A stretch of DNA of 6,758 nucleotides from Candidatus Wolfebacteria bacterium GWA1_42_9 (GCA_001793775.1 MGIN01000006.1:39689-46446), one strand, 5' to 3'. Positions 1 to 5,039 are shown, counted from the first letter of the stretch. Translations and numbers: made by a program. The notes: generated from the sequence alone by a model not told the origin.

Positions 1-2
1 AC

Positions 3-1430
3 ATCCGCAAGACCAAAGTGGCTGAAAAGGAAGCGGGAGGAATTACCCAGTCCATCGGTGCCTACGAGATTGAGTGGCGTCTGAAAGACGACACGAAATC
101 CCGAGCGAGTGAAAACGACCGAGGGATAACAAATGATCTTGCAGTTCAATACTGCAAAATCACTTTCATAGATACTCCCGGACATGCCGCTTTTACCAAA
201 ATGAGAGAAAGAGGAGCCAAAGCGGCCGACATCGCTATTTTAGTGGTAGCCGCTGATGACGGAGTCCAGCCCCAAACCGAAGAGGCGATTGCTATTTTGC
301 AAAAATCCAAGACGCCTTTTGTGGTGGCTATCAACAAAACTGACCGAAGCAATGCCGACCCCGAGAGAGTCAAACAAGATTTACTCGCTCACGGCGTTAA
401 ATTGGAGAGTTTTGGGGGCCACGTTTCCTGGCATCTGATTTCGGCCAAAACCGGCGAAGGGGTAGACGAGCTTCTGGAGTTGATTGTTTTAATGTGGCAG
501 ATGGAGACACCCACCTACAATCCCAGTGGTCTAGTCAAAGGATTTATTTTGGAATCAGAAATGGACAGTCGCAGAGGAGTTGTCGCTTCGGTAATTGTCA
601 CCGACGGAATTTTGAAAAACGGACAGAATATCGTTACTCCCTCGGCTTGCGGAAAAATCAAGATGCTGGAAAACTTTCTGGGAGAAAAAACAGAAAGCTT
701 TTCTCCTTCCAGTCCGGCGCTGGTGGTTGGGTTTGAACGATTGCCGGCAATAGGGGAGGAATTCAAAGCTGGACATTTGGAAATAGAAGAAAGACCGGAA
801 ACGGGCATTGAAGAAAGAAGAAAGAGCGAGATTTTAATGATGGAAAAAGAGGAAAATGTTCTCCCTCTCGTTTTGAAAGCCGACGTCGCCGGCTCTCTGG
901 AAGCTCTCTCTCAGATGATTTCCAGTATGTCTTTTGAAGGACTGAGGCCTAAAATTGTTTCTCAGGAAGTGGGGGATGTTACCGACGGAGACGTTAAGTC
1001 GGCCCAGATGCTGGGGGCCTTGGTCGTTGGATTTAATTGCCGCCTGACAAAACCGGCCGAGAGTTTAGCCCGCTCCCAAAATGTTGAAGTTATCACCTCC
1101 GATGTTATTTATCGGCTGGTGGAGCAGTTGGAAGAAAAAATAAAAAACCTTTATGTCAAAAAAGAAACCGATATTTTGGAAATCCTGGCGGTTTTTGGTA
1201 AAAAAGGAAGAAAACAGATTGTTGGAGGAAGAGTGGTTGAGGGTTTCTTTACTCTCAATCAAAAAGTAAAAATTGAGAGGCAGAACGAAGTTCTTGGTTG
1301 GGGAAGAATATCCAATCTTCAAAAAGAAAAAAAGGATTGCCGCAAGGTGGATGAAGGAAACGAATGCGGTTTGATGATTGATTCGGACATTGAGATTCAA
1401 GTCGGAGACAGGTTGGTTATTGAGAAATAA
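3..1430 (+). CDS. infB: Translation initiation factor IF-2, 5'-truncated by the window
   Basis: IF-2 is the GTPase that brings initiator fMet-tRNA to the 30S subunit and promotes 50S joining in the cytoplasm. The frame is already open at base 3 (IRKTKVAEKEAGGITQ), so the gene begins upstream; the P-loop (G1) lies just outside. The 475 visible residues hold GGITQ (G2, about 12-16), DTPGHAAF (G3, bases 171-194), NKTD (G4, bases 333-344) and SAKTGEG (G5, from base 441). The domain II barrel follows, then domain III (VLPLVLKADVAGSLEAL) and the fMet-tRNA-binding C-terminal domain ending NECGLMIDSDIEIQVGDRL. Two oddities: Ser replaces the usual His in GGITQH, and about 22 extra residues sit between IGAYEIE and KITFIDTPG (bases 75-155). 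It ends with TAA at 1428-1430 and precedes rbfA, the usual order. The identity is essentially certain. Confidence 0.98.
   Translation: MRKTKVAEKEAGGITQSIGAYEIEWRLKDDTKSRASENDRGITNDLAVQYCKITFIDTPGHAAFTKMRERGAKAADIAILVVAADDGVQPQTEEAIAILQKSKTPFVVAINKTDRSNADPERVKQDLLAHGVKLESFGGHVSWHLISAKTGEGVDELLELIVLMWQMETPTYNPSGLVKGFILESEMDSRRGVVASVIVTDGILKNGQNIVTPSACGKIKMLENFLGEKTESFSPSSPALVVGFERLPAIGEEFKAGHLEIEERPETGIEERRKSEILMMEKEENVLPLVLKADVAGSLEALSQMISSMSFEGLRPKIVSQEVGDVTDGDVKSAQMLGALVVGFNCRLTKPAESLARSQNVEVITSDVIYRLVEQLEEKIKNLYVKKETDILEILAVFGKKGRKQIVGGRVVEGFFTLNQKVKIERQNEVLGWGRISNLQKEKKDCRKVDEGNECGLMIDSDIEIQVGDRLVIEK
75..155 (+). repeat. In-frame inserted segment in the infB G domain with small inverted repeats
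   Basis: These 27 codons lie between IGAYEIE and KITFIDTPG, where other IF-2 proteins have a turn of roughly 4-5 residues (comparison from memory of the family). The DNA holds a 5-bp inverted repeat, atccc (98-102) with gggat (123-127). It ends in a 7-bp perfect hairpin, ttgcagt (139-145) with actgcaa (151-157). The encoded stretch is polar and charged (DDTKSRASENDRG), as expected of a loop on a beta-hairpin tip. I infer that a small palindromic element entered in frame and was tolerated. A lineage-specific loop that grew by other means is the alternative. Confidence 0.5.
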
Positions 1431-1481
1431 AGTTTTTATTTAATAATTTGGAGTGAAACGATCAAATTGTTAACTATAAAA

Positions 1482-1591
1482 ATCCCGCAACTTCTGCGAA
1501 TGATAGTGAGCATGAAGTTGGCGAGGATCCCGCACTTCCCGGAAGAAACATCTTGTGATAATCTCACGTATTCTTCGCAGAAGAGCGGGAT
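1482..1591. repeat. Large imperfect inverted repeat, about 17 bp plus extensions
   Basis: The left arm atcccgc (1482-1488) and cttctgcgaa (1491-1500) is complementary to ttcgcagaag (1574-1583) and gcgggat (1585-1591), with a 2-versus-1-base bulge. Pairing can continue inward with gtgag (1506-1510) against ctcac (1562-1566). A small cttcc/ggaag hairpin sits near the apex at about 1535-1545. The strong outer stem makes this either a mobile palindromic element or a folded RNA. No T-run follows, so an intrinsic terminator is unlikely. Confidence 0.7.
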
Positions 1592-1636
1592 CGCGCCCTC
1601 TAACCTCATAATTATTCGGGATAGTGCGGTGAGTTT

Positions 1637-1662
1637 ACCCAGCCCTTCGAGAAGAGCTGGGT
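1637..1662. repeat. Short hairpin acccagc/gctgggt
   Basis: A perfect 7-bp inverted repeat (1637-1643 with 1656-1662) encloses a 12-base loop. It directly precedes the 22-bp palindrome at 1666-1687. No T-tract follows, so it is probably part of the composite repeat, not a terminator. Confidence 0.6.
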
Positions 1663-1665
1663 GCT

Positions 1666-1687
1666 CCCTGCCTGCCGGCAGGCAGGG
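1666..1687. repeat. Palindromic repeat, family 1, copy 1 (perfect 22 bp)
   Basis: A perfect 22-bp palindrome centred on gccggc, with the core tgcctgccggcaggca. Near-identical cores with one central base changed (G to A in the left arm) lie at 2473-2492, between tRNA genes, and at 5361-5378, inside tsaD. Three copies in under 7 kb, at unrelated loci, make this a dispersed repeat family. Confidence 0.9.
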
Positions 1688-1744
1688 GTTTACAACTAAT
1701 CGTTCGGGAAGTCAGACTCCCATTCACTCTTAGGTAAAAACGGC

Positions 1745-2017
1745 ATGCACTACCGCAAGGAAAAACTGGAATCTTTGATTGGACAGCTGCTTTCCAAGGA
1801 AATTGTCAGGACTATTGAAACGCCGGACGCTTTGATAACGATAATAAACGTCTCGCTGGATGACAAACTGGAAACGGCTAAAGTTTATGTTGAAATTTTC
1901 CCGGATAGCAGGGGAAAAGAGGTAAAAAAGGAACTAAAAGAAAAAGCCAGAGCTCTCCGTCATTTTCTCGTCAAAAAAATCAATATCCGCAAAGTTCCCG
2001 ATATCGTGTTTAAGTGA
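1745..2017 (+). CDS. rbfA: Ribosome-binding factor A, short form
   Basis: RbfA is a KH-like protein that binds the 30S subunit near helix 1 of 16S rRNA during late maturation and cold adaptation. The 90 residues show the family order: an N-terminal helix (MHYRKEKLESLIGQLLSKEI), a strand region with ITIINVSLDDKLETAKVYVEIF, the central helix KKELKEKARALRHFLVKKI and the closing strand INIRKVPDIVFK. Typical RbfA is about 115-135 residues and continues with a DxSxxxGxR(I/M) segment that is absent here. The frame ends in TGA followed at once by an in-phase TAA. The start ATG at 1745 has only a weak agg (1732-1734) about 10 bases upstream. It lies downstream of infB as in most bacteria, but after an unusually long repeat-filled gap. 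Confidence 0.9.
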   Translation: MHYRKEKLESLIGQLLSKEIVRTIETPDALITIINVSLDDKLETAKVYVEIFPDSRGKEVKKELKEKARALRHFLVKKINIRKVPDIVFK

Positions 2018-2040
2018 TAATTTTGGTTCTCTGAAGATCA

Positions 2041-2078
2041 AATTAAAAACTGTTCTAAGAGCAGTTTTAATTTTTTTA
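2041..2078. terminator. Intrinsic terminator after rbfA, possibly bidirectional
   Basis: The stem aaaactgttc (2046-2055) pairs with gagcagtttt (2059-2068), with one G-U pair and a 3-base loop. Flanking aatta/taatt extends it, and a run of seven T (2071-2077) follows on the plus strand. On the minus strand the hairpin is followed by an A/T-rich ttttaattt run, so it can also stop transcription leaving tRNA-Leu. It lies exactly between the convergent rbfA and tRNA-Leu genes. Confidence 0.85.
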
Positions 2079-2082
2079 TTAG

Positions 2083-2165
2083 TGCTCGGGGTGGGAGTCG
2101 AACCCACACGGCCTTATGACCACAACATTTTAAGTGTTGCGAGTATACCATTTCTCCACCCGAGC
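2083..2165 (-). tRNA. tRNA-Leu(UAA)
   Basis: Reading the minus strand, the acceptor stem GCTCGGG (2165-2159) pairs with CCCGAGC, with discriminator A at 2083. The anticodon stem CAACA/TGTTG holds the loop CTTAAAA, giving anticodon TAA (bases 2132-2130) for UUA codons. A long variable arm (GGTC/GGCC) fits the class II shape of tRNA-Leu. The T arm is GTGGG-TTCGACT-CCCAC. The length is 83 bases. CCA is not encoded (CTA follows), so it must be added enzymatically. It starts 7 bases after the stop of the small minus-strand ORF at 2173-2370. Confidence 0.97.
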
Positions 2166-2172
2166 TCGCTAG

Positions 2173-2370
2173 CTACTTTAATAATCTATCTATAAATTTT
2201 TCAAGCGGGGTGCGCCAGTTTCGTTCTAGTTGAGTATAGAGAAACCTTACTAATTTTTCTTTGTCTTTACTGAGCTTTCTGTTTTTAAATTTATTTAATT
2301 TTTTAAAAATACATTTATCTTGCTCTTTATCAAGAATATACGGGGTTTTTGGTCTCGGTGGTAATTTCAT
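2173..2370 (-). CDS. Small hypothetical protein (65 aa) between two tRNA genes
   Basis: I do not recognise this protein. It is basic and charged (start MKLPPRPKTPYILDKE, end WRTPLEKFIDRLLK) and looks mostly alpha-helical after a proline-rich start, with no signal peptide or membrane segment. Support for a real gene: it fills the gap between tRNA-Cys and tRNA-Leu on the same strand, the C-terminal half has an amphipathic pattern, and composition is not repeat-like. Against it: no Shine-Dalgarno is visible, because the bases before ATG are the tRNA-Cys 3' end. The ATG lies 4 bases after the encoded CCA, and the stop is 7 bases before the tRNA-Leu 5' end. The plus-strand frame over the same bases is less credible because it translates the tRNA. 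It could be a chance frame in A/T-rich DNA. Confidence 0.45.
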   Translation of the reverse strand: MKLPPRPKTPYILDKEQDKCIFKKLNKFKNRKLSKDKEKLVRFLYTQLERNWRTPLEKFIDRLLK

Positions 2371-2374
2371 ATTC

Positions 2375-2449
2375 TGGAGGCCTGGGTGGGACTCGAACCC
2401 ACGTATATGGATTTTGCAGATCCATGCCTTACCCCTTGGCTACCAGGCC
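2375..2449 (-). tRNA. tRNA-Cys(GCA), CCA encoded
   Basis: On the minus strand the acceptor GGCCTGG (2449-2443) pairs with CCAGGCC (2385-2379), with discriminator T73 at 2378, the base expected for tRNA-Cys. CCA is encoded at 2377-2375. The anticodon stem TGGAT/ATCCA holds the loop CTGCAAA, giving anticodon GCA. The T arm is GTGGG-TTCGAGT-CCCAC. It is the only one of the three tRNAs here with an encoded CCA. An A/T-rich run on the upstream side (2451-2465) could hold promoter elements but is not convincing. Confidence 0.97.
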
Positions 2450-2472
2450 GTTTTTTATTTTTTCTTGTGACC

Positions 2473-2492
2473 CCTGCCTACCGGCAGGCAGG
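2473..2492. repeat. Palindromic repeat, family 1, copy 2
   Basis: A 20-bp palindrome, cctgcctaccggcaggcagg, with a single central mismatch. Bases 2475-2492 are identical to 5361-5378 inside tsaD and differ by one base from the copy at 1666-1687. It lies in the non-coding spacer between tRNA-Cys and tRNA-Glu. Confidence 0.9.
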
Positions 2493-2551
2493 CCATCCCT
2501 CCTTCGCTAAGCTTCGGACGGGCAAGCGGGATTCTCATGTCGCTTCGCTCT

Positions 2552-2572
2552 TTCAAAACCCTCGGTTTTGAA
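2552..2572. repeat. Perfect 9-bp hairpin, loop ctc
   Basis: ttcaaaacc (2552-2560) and ggttttgaa (2564-2572) are exact reverse complements around a 3-base loop. No T-run follows on either strand, so I read it as a repeat component and not a terminator. Confidence 0.7.
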
Positions 2573-2584
2573 TAATTTCCTACA

Positions 2585-2605
2585 CGGGAGATTAAGCATC
2601 TCCCG
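2585..2605. repeat. Hairpin with 7-bp stem and 7-base loop
   Basis: cgggaga (2585-2591) pairs with tctcccg (2599-2605) around loop ttaagca. The 7-base loop and a TTCGAAT stretch at 2617-2623 recall the anticodon and T arms of a tRNA, but no D arm or T stem can be drawn. It is kept as a repeat hairpin. Confidence 0.6.
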
Positions 2606-2638
2606 ACCCCTATCTATTCGAATCCCTCTAGAGGTGCA

Positions 2639-2675
2639 AATAAAGTTTAGATACACGAGGTATCAAAACTTTATT
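2639..2675 (-). terminator. Long hairpin immediately 3' of tRNA-Glu
   Basis: aataaagttt (2639-2648) pairs perfectly with aaactttatt (2666-2675). After one A-A mismatch, gatac (2650-2654) pairs with gtatc (2660-2664) around loop acgag. On the minus strand the hairpin starts two bases after the tRNA-Glu discriminator, the place for a terminator or a 3'-processing signal. Its U-tract is only the three T that follow the stem start, so terminator function is uncertain; it could also be another palindromic element. Confidence 0.5.
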
Positions 2676-2676
2676 G

Positions 2677-2751
2677 TGACCCCATCGGGATTTGAACCCG
2701 AGTTCCAGGAATGAAAATCCTGTGTCCTAGACCAGACTAGACGATAGGGCC
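2677..2751 (-). tRNA. tRNA-Glu(UUC)
   Basis: On the minus strand the acceptor GGCCCTA (2751-2745) pairs with TGGGGTC, including G-U pairs, with discriminator A at 2677. The anticodon stem CAGGA/TCCTG holds loop TTTTCAT, giving anticodon TTC. The T arm is TCGGG-TTCAAAT-CCCGA. CCA is not encoded (CAA follows). The length is 75 bases. It is the first tRNA of the minus-strand block; no clear sigma70 promoter could be placed in the A/T-rich bases 2752-2830. Confidence 0.97.
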
Positions 2752-2831
2752 AGCCTTAAAAATTACAAAATCGTTGCAGACAGATTCATTAAATCAGAAA
2801 ATGAGGAATAATCAATAGCTTTTAAAGGACT

Positions 2832-2865
2832 ACCCCTCACAGTTTCTTTGTTGTCTGCGAGGGGT
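2832..2865 (-). terminator. Possible terminator hairpin downstream of the 75-aa gene
   Basis: acccctc (2832-2838) and gaggggt (2859-2865) form a 7-bp stem with a 20-base loop. On the minus strand it lies about 30 bases after the stop of the gene at 2897-3124 and is followed by agtcctttaaaag, a poor U-tract. Position fits a terminator, strength is doubtful. The remaining bases 2752-2831 hold only A/T-rich sequence. Confidence 0.4.
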
Positions 2866-2896
2866 GGCGGGGGTGCGGGTTTGAGAGGATGCATGG

Positions 2897-3124
2897 CTAT
2901 TCCTTGGAGGTGGGAGTAGCAACGGTGCCGGGCGCGAGCGGGAGGGAAAGAGTAACGTTGAACTTTCCGTATGAGGCAGAACGCTCGGACCGGAACCGGA
3001 GCCCAAGCTTCTGAGCAGTTCTTCGCAGTTCCTCGACATCTCCGGAGCGAACCTTGAAGATCTGGATCATGAAGAACCCCGCACCGTCCCGCCCGACATT
3101 GGCATGGACAGTATACAGTGACAT
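2897..3124 (-). CDS. Small unrecognised GC-rich protein (75 aa)
   Basis: I cannot assign a family. The start chosen is the ATG at 3124-3122, because an agaggtg Shine-Dalgarno lies at about 3135-3129. A longer frame from 3187 would begin in the upstream terminator and leader. The protein (MSLYTVHANVGRDG...) shows a strand (FFMIQIFKVRS), a basic helix (DVEELRRTAQKLGL), then two strands (RFRSERSAS and KFNVTLSL) and a Pro/Thr tail. That pattern suggests a small soluble alpha/beta domain with no signal peptide. Composition is clearly more G+C-rich than the flanking tRNA block and glycosyltransferase. The neighbouring gene at 3234-3437 has a similar strand-helix-strand order, so the two may be related. 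The longer tail-to-tail reading frames on either strand are shadows. Confidence 0.6.
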   Translation of the reverse strand: MSLYTVHANVGRDGAGFFMIQIFKVRSGDVEELRRTAQKLGLRFRSERSASYGKFNVTLSLPLAPGTVATPTSKE

Positions 3125-3128
3125 CCAG

Positions 3129-3157
3129 CACCTCTTTTCTCCCCGATTACGTCGGGG
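3129..3157 (-). promoter_or_regulatory. Leader hairpin and Shine-Dalgarno of the 75-aa gene
   Basis: In the minus-strand leader a 6-bp stem, ccccga (3141-3146) with tcgggg (3152-3157), has a 5-base loop and ends a few bases before the agaggtg ribosome-binding site (3135-3129). The GC-rich stem next to the ribosome-binding site might influence translation. That is inference from position only; no riboswitch class is recognised. Confidence 0.45.
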
Positions 3158-3170
3158 GCGTTCTGGTTTT

Positions 3171-3198
3171 ATTCTAAACGGCTTCATTTAAAAAACAA
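3171..3198 (-). promoter_or_regulatory. Weak promoter candidate for the 75-aa gene
   Basis: On the minus strand, TTGTTT (3198-3193) and TAGAAT (3176-3171) are separated by 16 bases, a fair match to sigma70 -35 and -10 boxes. The -35 box is part of the U-tract of the terminator just upstream. It would allow the gene to be transcribed independently of its terminated neighbour. Confidence 0.35.
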
Positions 3199-3215
3199 CC
3201 CCGCCGAGGCGGGGT
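3187..3215 (-). terminator. Strong intrinsic terminator of the 67-aa gene
   Basis: On the minus strand, accccgc (3215-3209) pairs with gcggggt (3204-3198) around a four-base ctcg loop, followed by tgttttttaaa. It lies about 20 bases after the stop of the gene at 3234-3437. This is the textbook GC stem plus U-tract and the best terminator in the window. Confidence 0.9.
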
Positions 3216-3233
3216 ACAGAGAGAACGGAAATG

Positions 3234-3437
3234 TTAGAGAGCACGGGTACTGATCTCGGCAACACACGAGTCCTTTATGGACTGGCGTGCCTCCACCTTT
3301 CTGGCAGCGAGAGCCGCTGCCAGCCGTCGGATGAATTCATGCGCGAGAGCGGGGGACTTGAACCTGATCTCTGTGTGAAGGTCGGAATCGTCGATCTCTC
3401 GCCACTCCACTTGGCCTATGATGGGACGGGAAGACAT
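3234..3437 (-). CDS. Small unrecognised GC-rich protein (67 aa)
   Basis: No family is recognised. The start ATG (3437-3435) is fixed by a near-perfect Shine-Dalgarno, aaaggaggtg, on the minus strand (core at 3447-3443, 5-6 bases spacing). The longer frame from 3467 starts within the promoter and is rejected. The protein (MSSRPIIGQVEWREIDD...) reads as strand (IGQVEWRE), strand (LHTEIRFKS), an Ala/Arg-rich helix (ALAHEFIRRLAAALAAR) and closing strands (KVEARQSI, CVAEIST). That suggests a compact ferredoxin-like alpha/beta fold. There is no signal peptide or membrane segment. It is a complete one-gene transcription unit: TATAAT promoter upstream, strong terminator downstream. It is divergent from the glycosyltransferase and is followed on the same strand by a similar 75-aa gene. 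G+C is visibly higher than in its neighbours. Confidence 0.7.
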   Translation of the reverse strand: MSSRPIIGQVEWREIDDSDLHTEIRFKSPALAHEFIRRLAAALAARKVEARQSIKDSCVAEISTRAL

Positions 3438-3458
3438 TAGCACCTCCTTTCGGTGGTT

Positions 3459-3487
3459 ATTATACAATTATTTTATATTTTTTTGAA
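3459..3487 (-). promoter_or_regulatory. Sigma70-like promoter of the 67-aa gene
   Basis: On the minus strand, TTCAAA (3487-3482) and TATAAT (3464-3459) are spaced by 17 bases, with a perfect -10 box. The -10 box lies about 12 bases upstream of the Shine-Dalgarno core, so the leader would be short. The surrounding bases are strongly A/T-rich. Confidence 0.7.
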
Positions 3488-3502
3488 TATTGTAATAATG
3501 TT

Positions 3503-3531
3503 TTGACTATTCTTCTTCCTTGGCTCATTAT
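3503..3531 (+). promoter_or_regulatory. Promoter candidate for the glycosyltransferase gene
   Basis: TTGACT (3503-3508, five of six -35 bases) and CATTAT (3526-3531, four of six -10 bases) are separated by 17 bases, just upstream of the Shine-Dalgarno aaagga (3533-3538) and the ATG at 3546. The short distance to the ATG implies a very short leader. It is back-to-back with the minus-strand promoter at 3459-3487. Confidence 0.5.
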
Positions 3532-3545
3532 AAAAGGATATTCTT

Positions 3546-5039
3546 ATGGATCAGACGAGATTTTATCGGGCGATGGAGATTCTTCCCGCCGTTCTTTCCT
3601 GGACAACCATCGTTCTGATGTTTGTTTTGTCTTTTTGGCTTCCCAAGTGGGTGGCGGTTTTTATTATTCTTTTTGACACCTACTGGCTTTTAAAAACCAT
3701 TTACCTCTCCTTCCATTTAAGAAGCAGTTTTAATAAATTAAGGGCCAATCTTAAAGTCGACTGGCTGGAAAAATTAAAAACCGACTCCCAAACAAGCAGT
3801 CACTGGGAGAAAATATACCATCTGATAATCCTGCCGATGTCCAGCGAACCCTATAAGGTGGTCAGGGAAACCTTTCTTCATCTCAGGGAAGTAAATTATC
3901 CTCTTGATAAATTGATTGTTGTTTTGGGAACCGAAGAGAAAATCAAAAGCGGTCGGGAAGTAGCCGACAAAATAGAAAAAGAATTCGGGTCGTTATTTTT
4001 CAGGTTTATCTACACCATTCATCCGGGAAACCTTCCCGGAGAAATACCGGGTAAAGGTTCTAACGAATCCTGGGCGGCTAAACAAGTCAAGGAAATAATC
4101 ATTGATCCCCTCAAAATAGATTATAAAAACATCATCGCCTCCGTTTTTGACGTGGATACCCAGGTTTTTAGAGATTATTTCGGAATTTTAGCCCATTCTT
4201 TTTTGACCGCCGAAAAACCGCTTCGTTCCAGCTATCAACCAATTCCCCTGTTTTTAAATAATATCTTTCAGGCGCCGGCTTTAGCCCGAGTAGTCGGTTT
4301 TTCGGCTACCTTCTGGCATCTGATGCAGCAGTCGCGCCCGGAAAAATTGACAACTTTCTCTTCCCACTCGATGCCTTTTCAGGCGGTGGTTGATATCGGT
4401 TTTTGGCAGAGGAACATCGTTTCCGAAGATTCCCGCATTTTTTGGCAGTGCTATTTTCGTTACGGAGGTGACTGGAGAGTAATCCCGCTTTTTTATCCGG
4501 CATCAATGGATGCCAATGCCGCCCCCACTTTTTGGAAAACAATGGCCAATCTTTATAAACAACAGAGACGTTGGGGTTGGGGAGCGGAAAACATCGCTTA
4601 TCTTACGAGCAGTTTTAGAAATAACCTGGTTATTCCTTTGAAAAAGAAATTTTACTGGACTTTTCATATTATTGAGGGGTTTCACTCTTGGGCAACCAGC
4701 TCCCTGATTATTTTTGCCTTGGGGTGGCTGCCGATATTTTTGGGGGGACAGATTTTTCGGACGACTCTTTTGGCCTATAATCTTCCCTACATCACCCGTT
4801 ACATTATGACCTTTGCCTCTTTGGGGATTATCAGCTCGGCGGTGCTTTCAATGATACTTTTGCCTCCCAAACCGTCCGGTTTTGGTAAGACCCACGCTTT
4901 TTGGTATTTTATTTCTTGGGTGTTGATGCCTATTACCCTGATTATTTTCGGTTCCCTTCCCGCACTGGAGGCCCAGACGCGTCTGGCGCTGTCGGGTAAG
5001 TGGAGACTGGACTTTTGGGTAACGCCCAAACATCGGTAG
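3546..5039 (+). CDS. Membrane-bound GT2-type (cellulose-synthase-like) glycosyltransferase
   Basis: This 497-residue protein is probably an inner-membrane family 2 glycosyltransferase that moves a sugar from a nucleotide donor to a glycan or lipid acceptor; the substrate cannot be told. Two N-terminal membrane segments (about 14-33 and 35-56) precede a cytosolic catalytic domain. Motifs seen there are HLIILPMSSEPYKVVRETF (about 92-110), KGSNESWAAK (170-179), the metal/UDP-binding DVD (202-204), the catalytic-base type SED (293-295) and QQRRW (339-343), the QxxRW acceptor motif of processive enzymes. Four or so C-terminal membrane segments follow (about 374-398, 402-415, 417-439, 452-473). The start ATG has a good Shine-Dalgarno (aaagga, 3533-3538). 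Neighbouring rodA/ftsW hints at an envelope role, but tsaD separates them. A non-processive GT2 with the same motifs is an alternative. Confidence 0.85.
   Translation: MDQTRFYRAMEILPAVLSWTTIVLMFVLSFWLPKWVAVFIILFDTYWLLKTIYLSFHLRSSFNKLRANLKVDWLEKLKTDSQTSSHWEKIYHLIILPMSSEPYKVVRETFLHLREVNYPLDKLIVVLGTEEKIKSGREVADKIEKEFGSLFFRFIYTIHPGNLPGEIPGKGSNESWAAKQVKEIIIDPLKIDYKNIIASVFDVDTQVFRDYFGILAHSFLTAEKPLRSSYQPIPLFLNNIFQAPALARVVGFSATFWHLMQQSRPEKLTTFSSHSMPFQAVVDIGFWQRNIVSEDSRIFWQCYFRYGGDWRVIPLFYPASMDANAAPTFWKTMANLYKQQRRWGWGAENIAYLTSSFRNNLVIPLKKKFYWTFHIIEGFHSWATSSLIIFALGWLPIFLGGQIFRTTLLAYNLPYITRYIMTFASLGIISSAVLSMILLPPKPSGFGKTHAFWYFISWVLMPITLIIFGSLPALEAQTRLALSGKWRLDFWVTPKHR

Larger units (their letters stand above)
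1431..1744. repeat. Repeat-rich structured interval between infB and rbfA
   Basis: This 314-base gap holds no credible gene and is unusually long for an infB-rbfA junction. It is dense in inverted repeats. They are aatttg/caaatt (1445-1450/1463-1468), a ~110-base imperfect hairpin (1482-1591), ccgcact/agtgcgg (1530-1536/1623-1629), acccagc/gctgggt (1637-1643/1656-1662) and a perfect 22-bp palindrome (1666-1687). gagtgaa (1451-1457) and ttcactc (1723-1729) are complementary near its two ends. An 88-codon open frame at 1467-1733 is low-complexity translated repeat with no start signal. The likeliest reading is one or more nested palindromic elements; a structured leader acting on rbfA is possible but unsupported. 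Confidence 0.6.
2470..2640. repeat. Composite repeat region between tRNA-Glu and tRNA-Cys
   Basis: This non-coding block is a chain of short palindromes. In order it holds the family 1 palindrome (2473-2492), an imperfect palindrome tccttcgctaagcttcgga (2500-2518), a 9-bp perfect hairpin ttcaaaacc/ggttttgaa (2552-2560/2564-2572) and a 7-bp stem with a 7-base loop (2585-2605). The palindrome cctctagagg (2625-2634) follows. gggatt (2528-2533) and aatccc (2621-2626) bracket the second half as an inverted pair. It is an assembly of mobile or amplified palindromes, with no gene seen. Open frames crossing it (PAYRQAG-type translations) are repeat artefacts. Confidence 0.7.

Noticed and set aside
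1467..1733. 88-codon plus-strand frame between infB and rbfA
   Set aside because: It is made of translated inverted repeats, including the family 1 palindrome (LPAGRQG), and has no start signal.
2011..2020. Recoded UGA (Gly code, as in Gracilibacteria) at the rbfA stop
   Set aside because: TGA is followed at once by in-phase TAA, so readthrough would add one residue; no frame needs UGA as sense.
2261..2571. Plus-strand open frames across tRNA-Cys (for example one reading GWDSNPR)
   Set aside because: They translate the antisense of the tRNA gene and the adjacent palindromes; no ribosome-binding site and no independent support.
3125..3187. N-terminal extension of the 75-aa gene starting at 3187
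   Set aside because: It would start at the end of the upstream terminator U-tract and run through a leader hairpin; the Shine-Dalgarno supports the ATG at 3124-3122.
3231..3440. Plus-strand 69-codon frame opposite the 67-aa gene
   Set aside because: The minus-strand gene has a promoter, strong Shine-Dalgarno and terminator in the right places; the plus frame has none.
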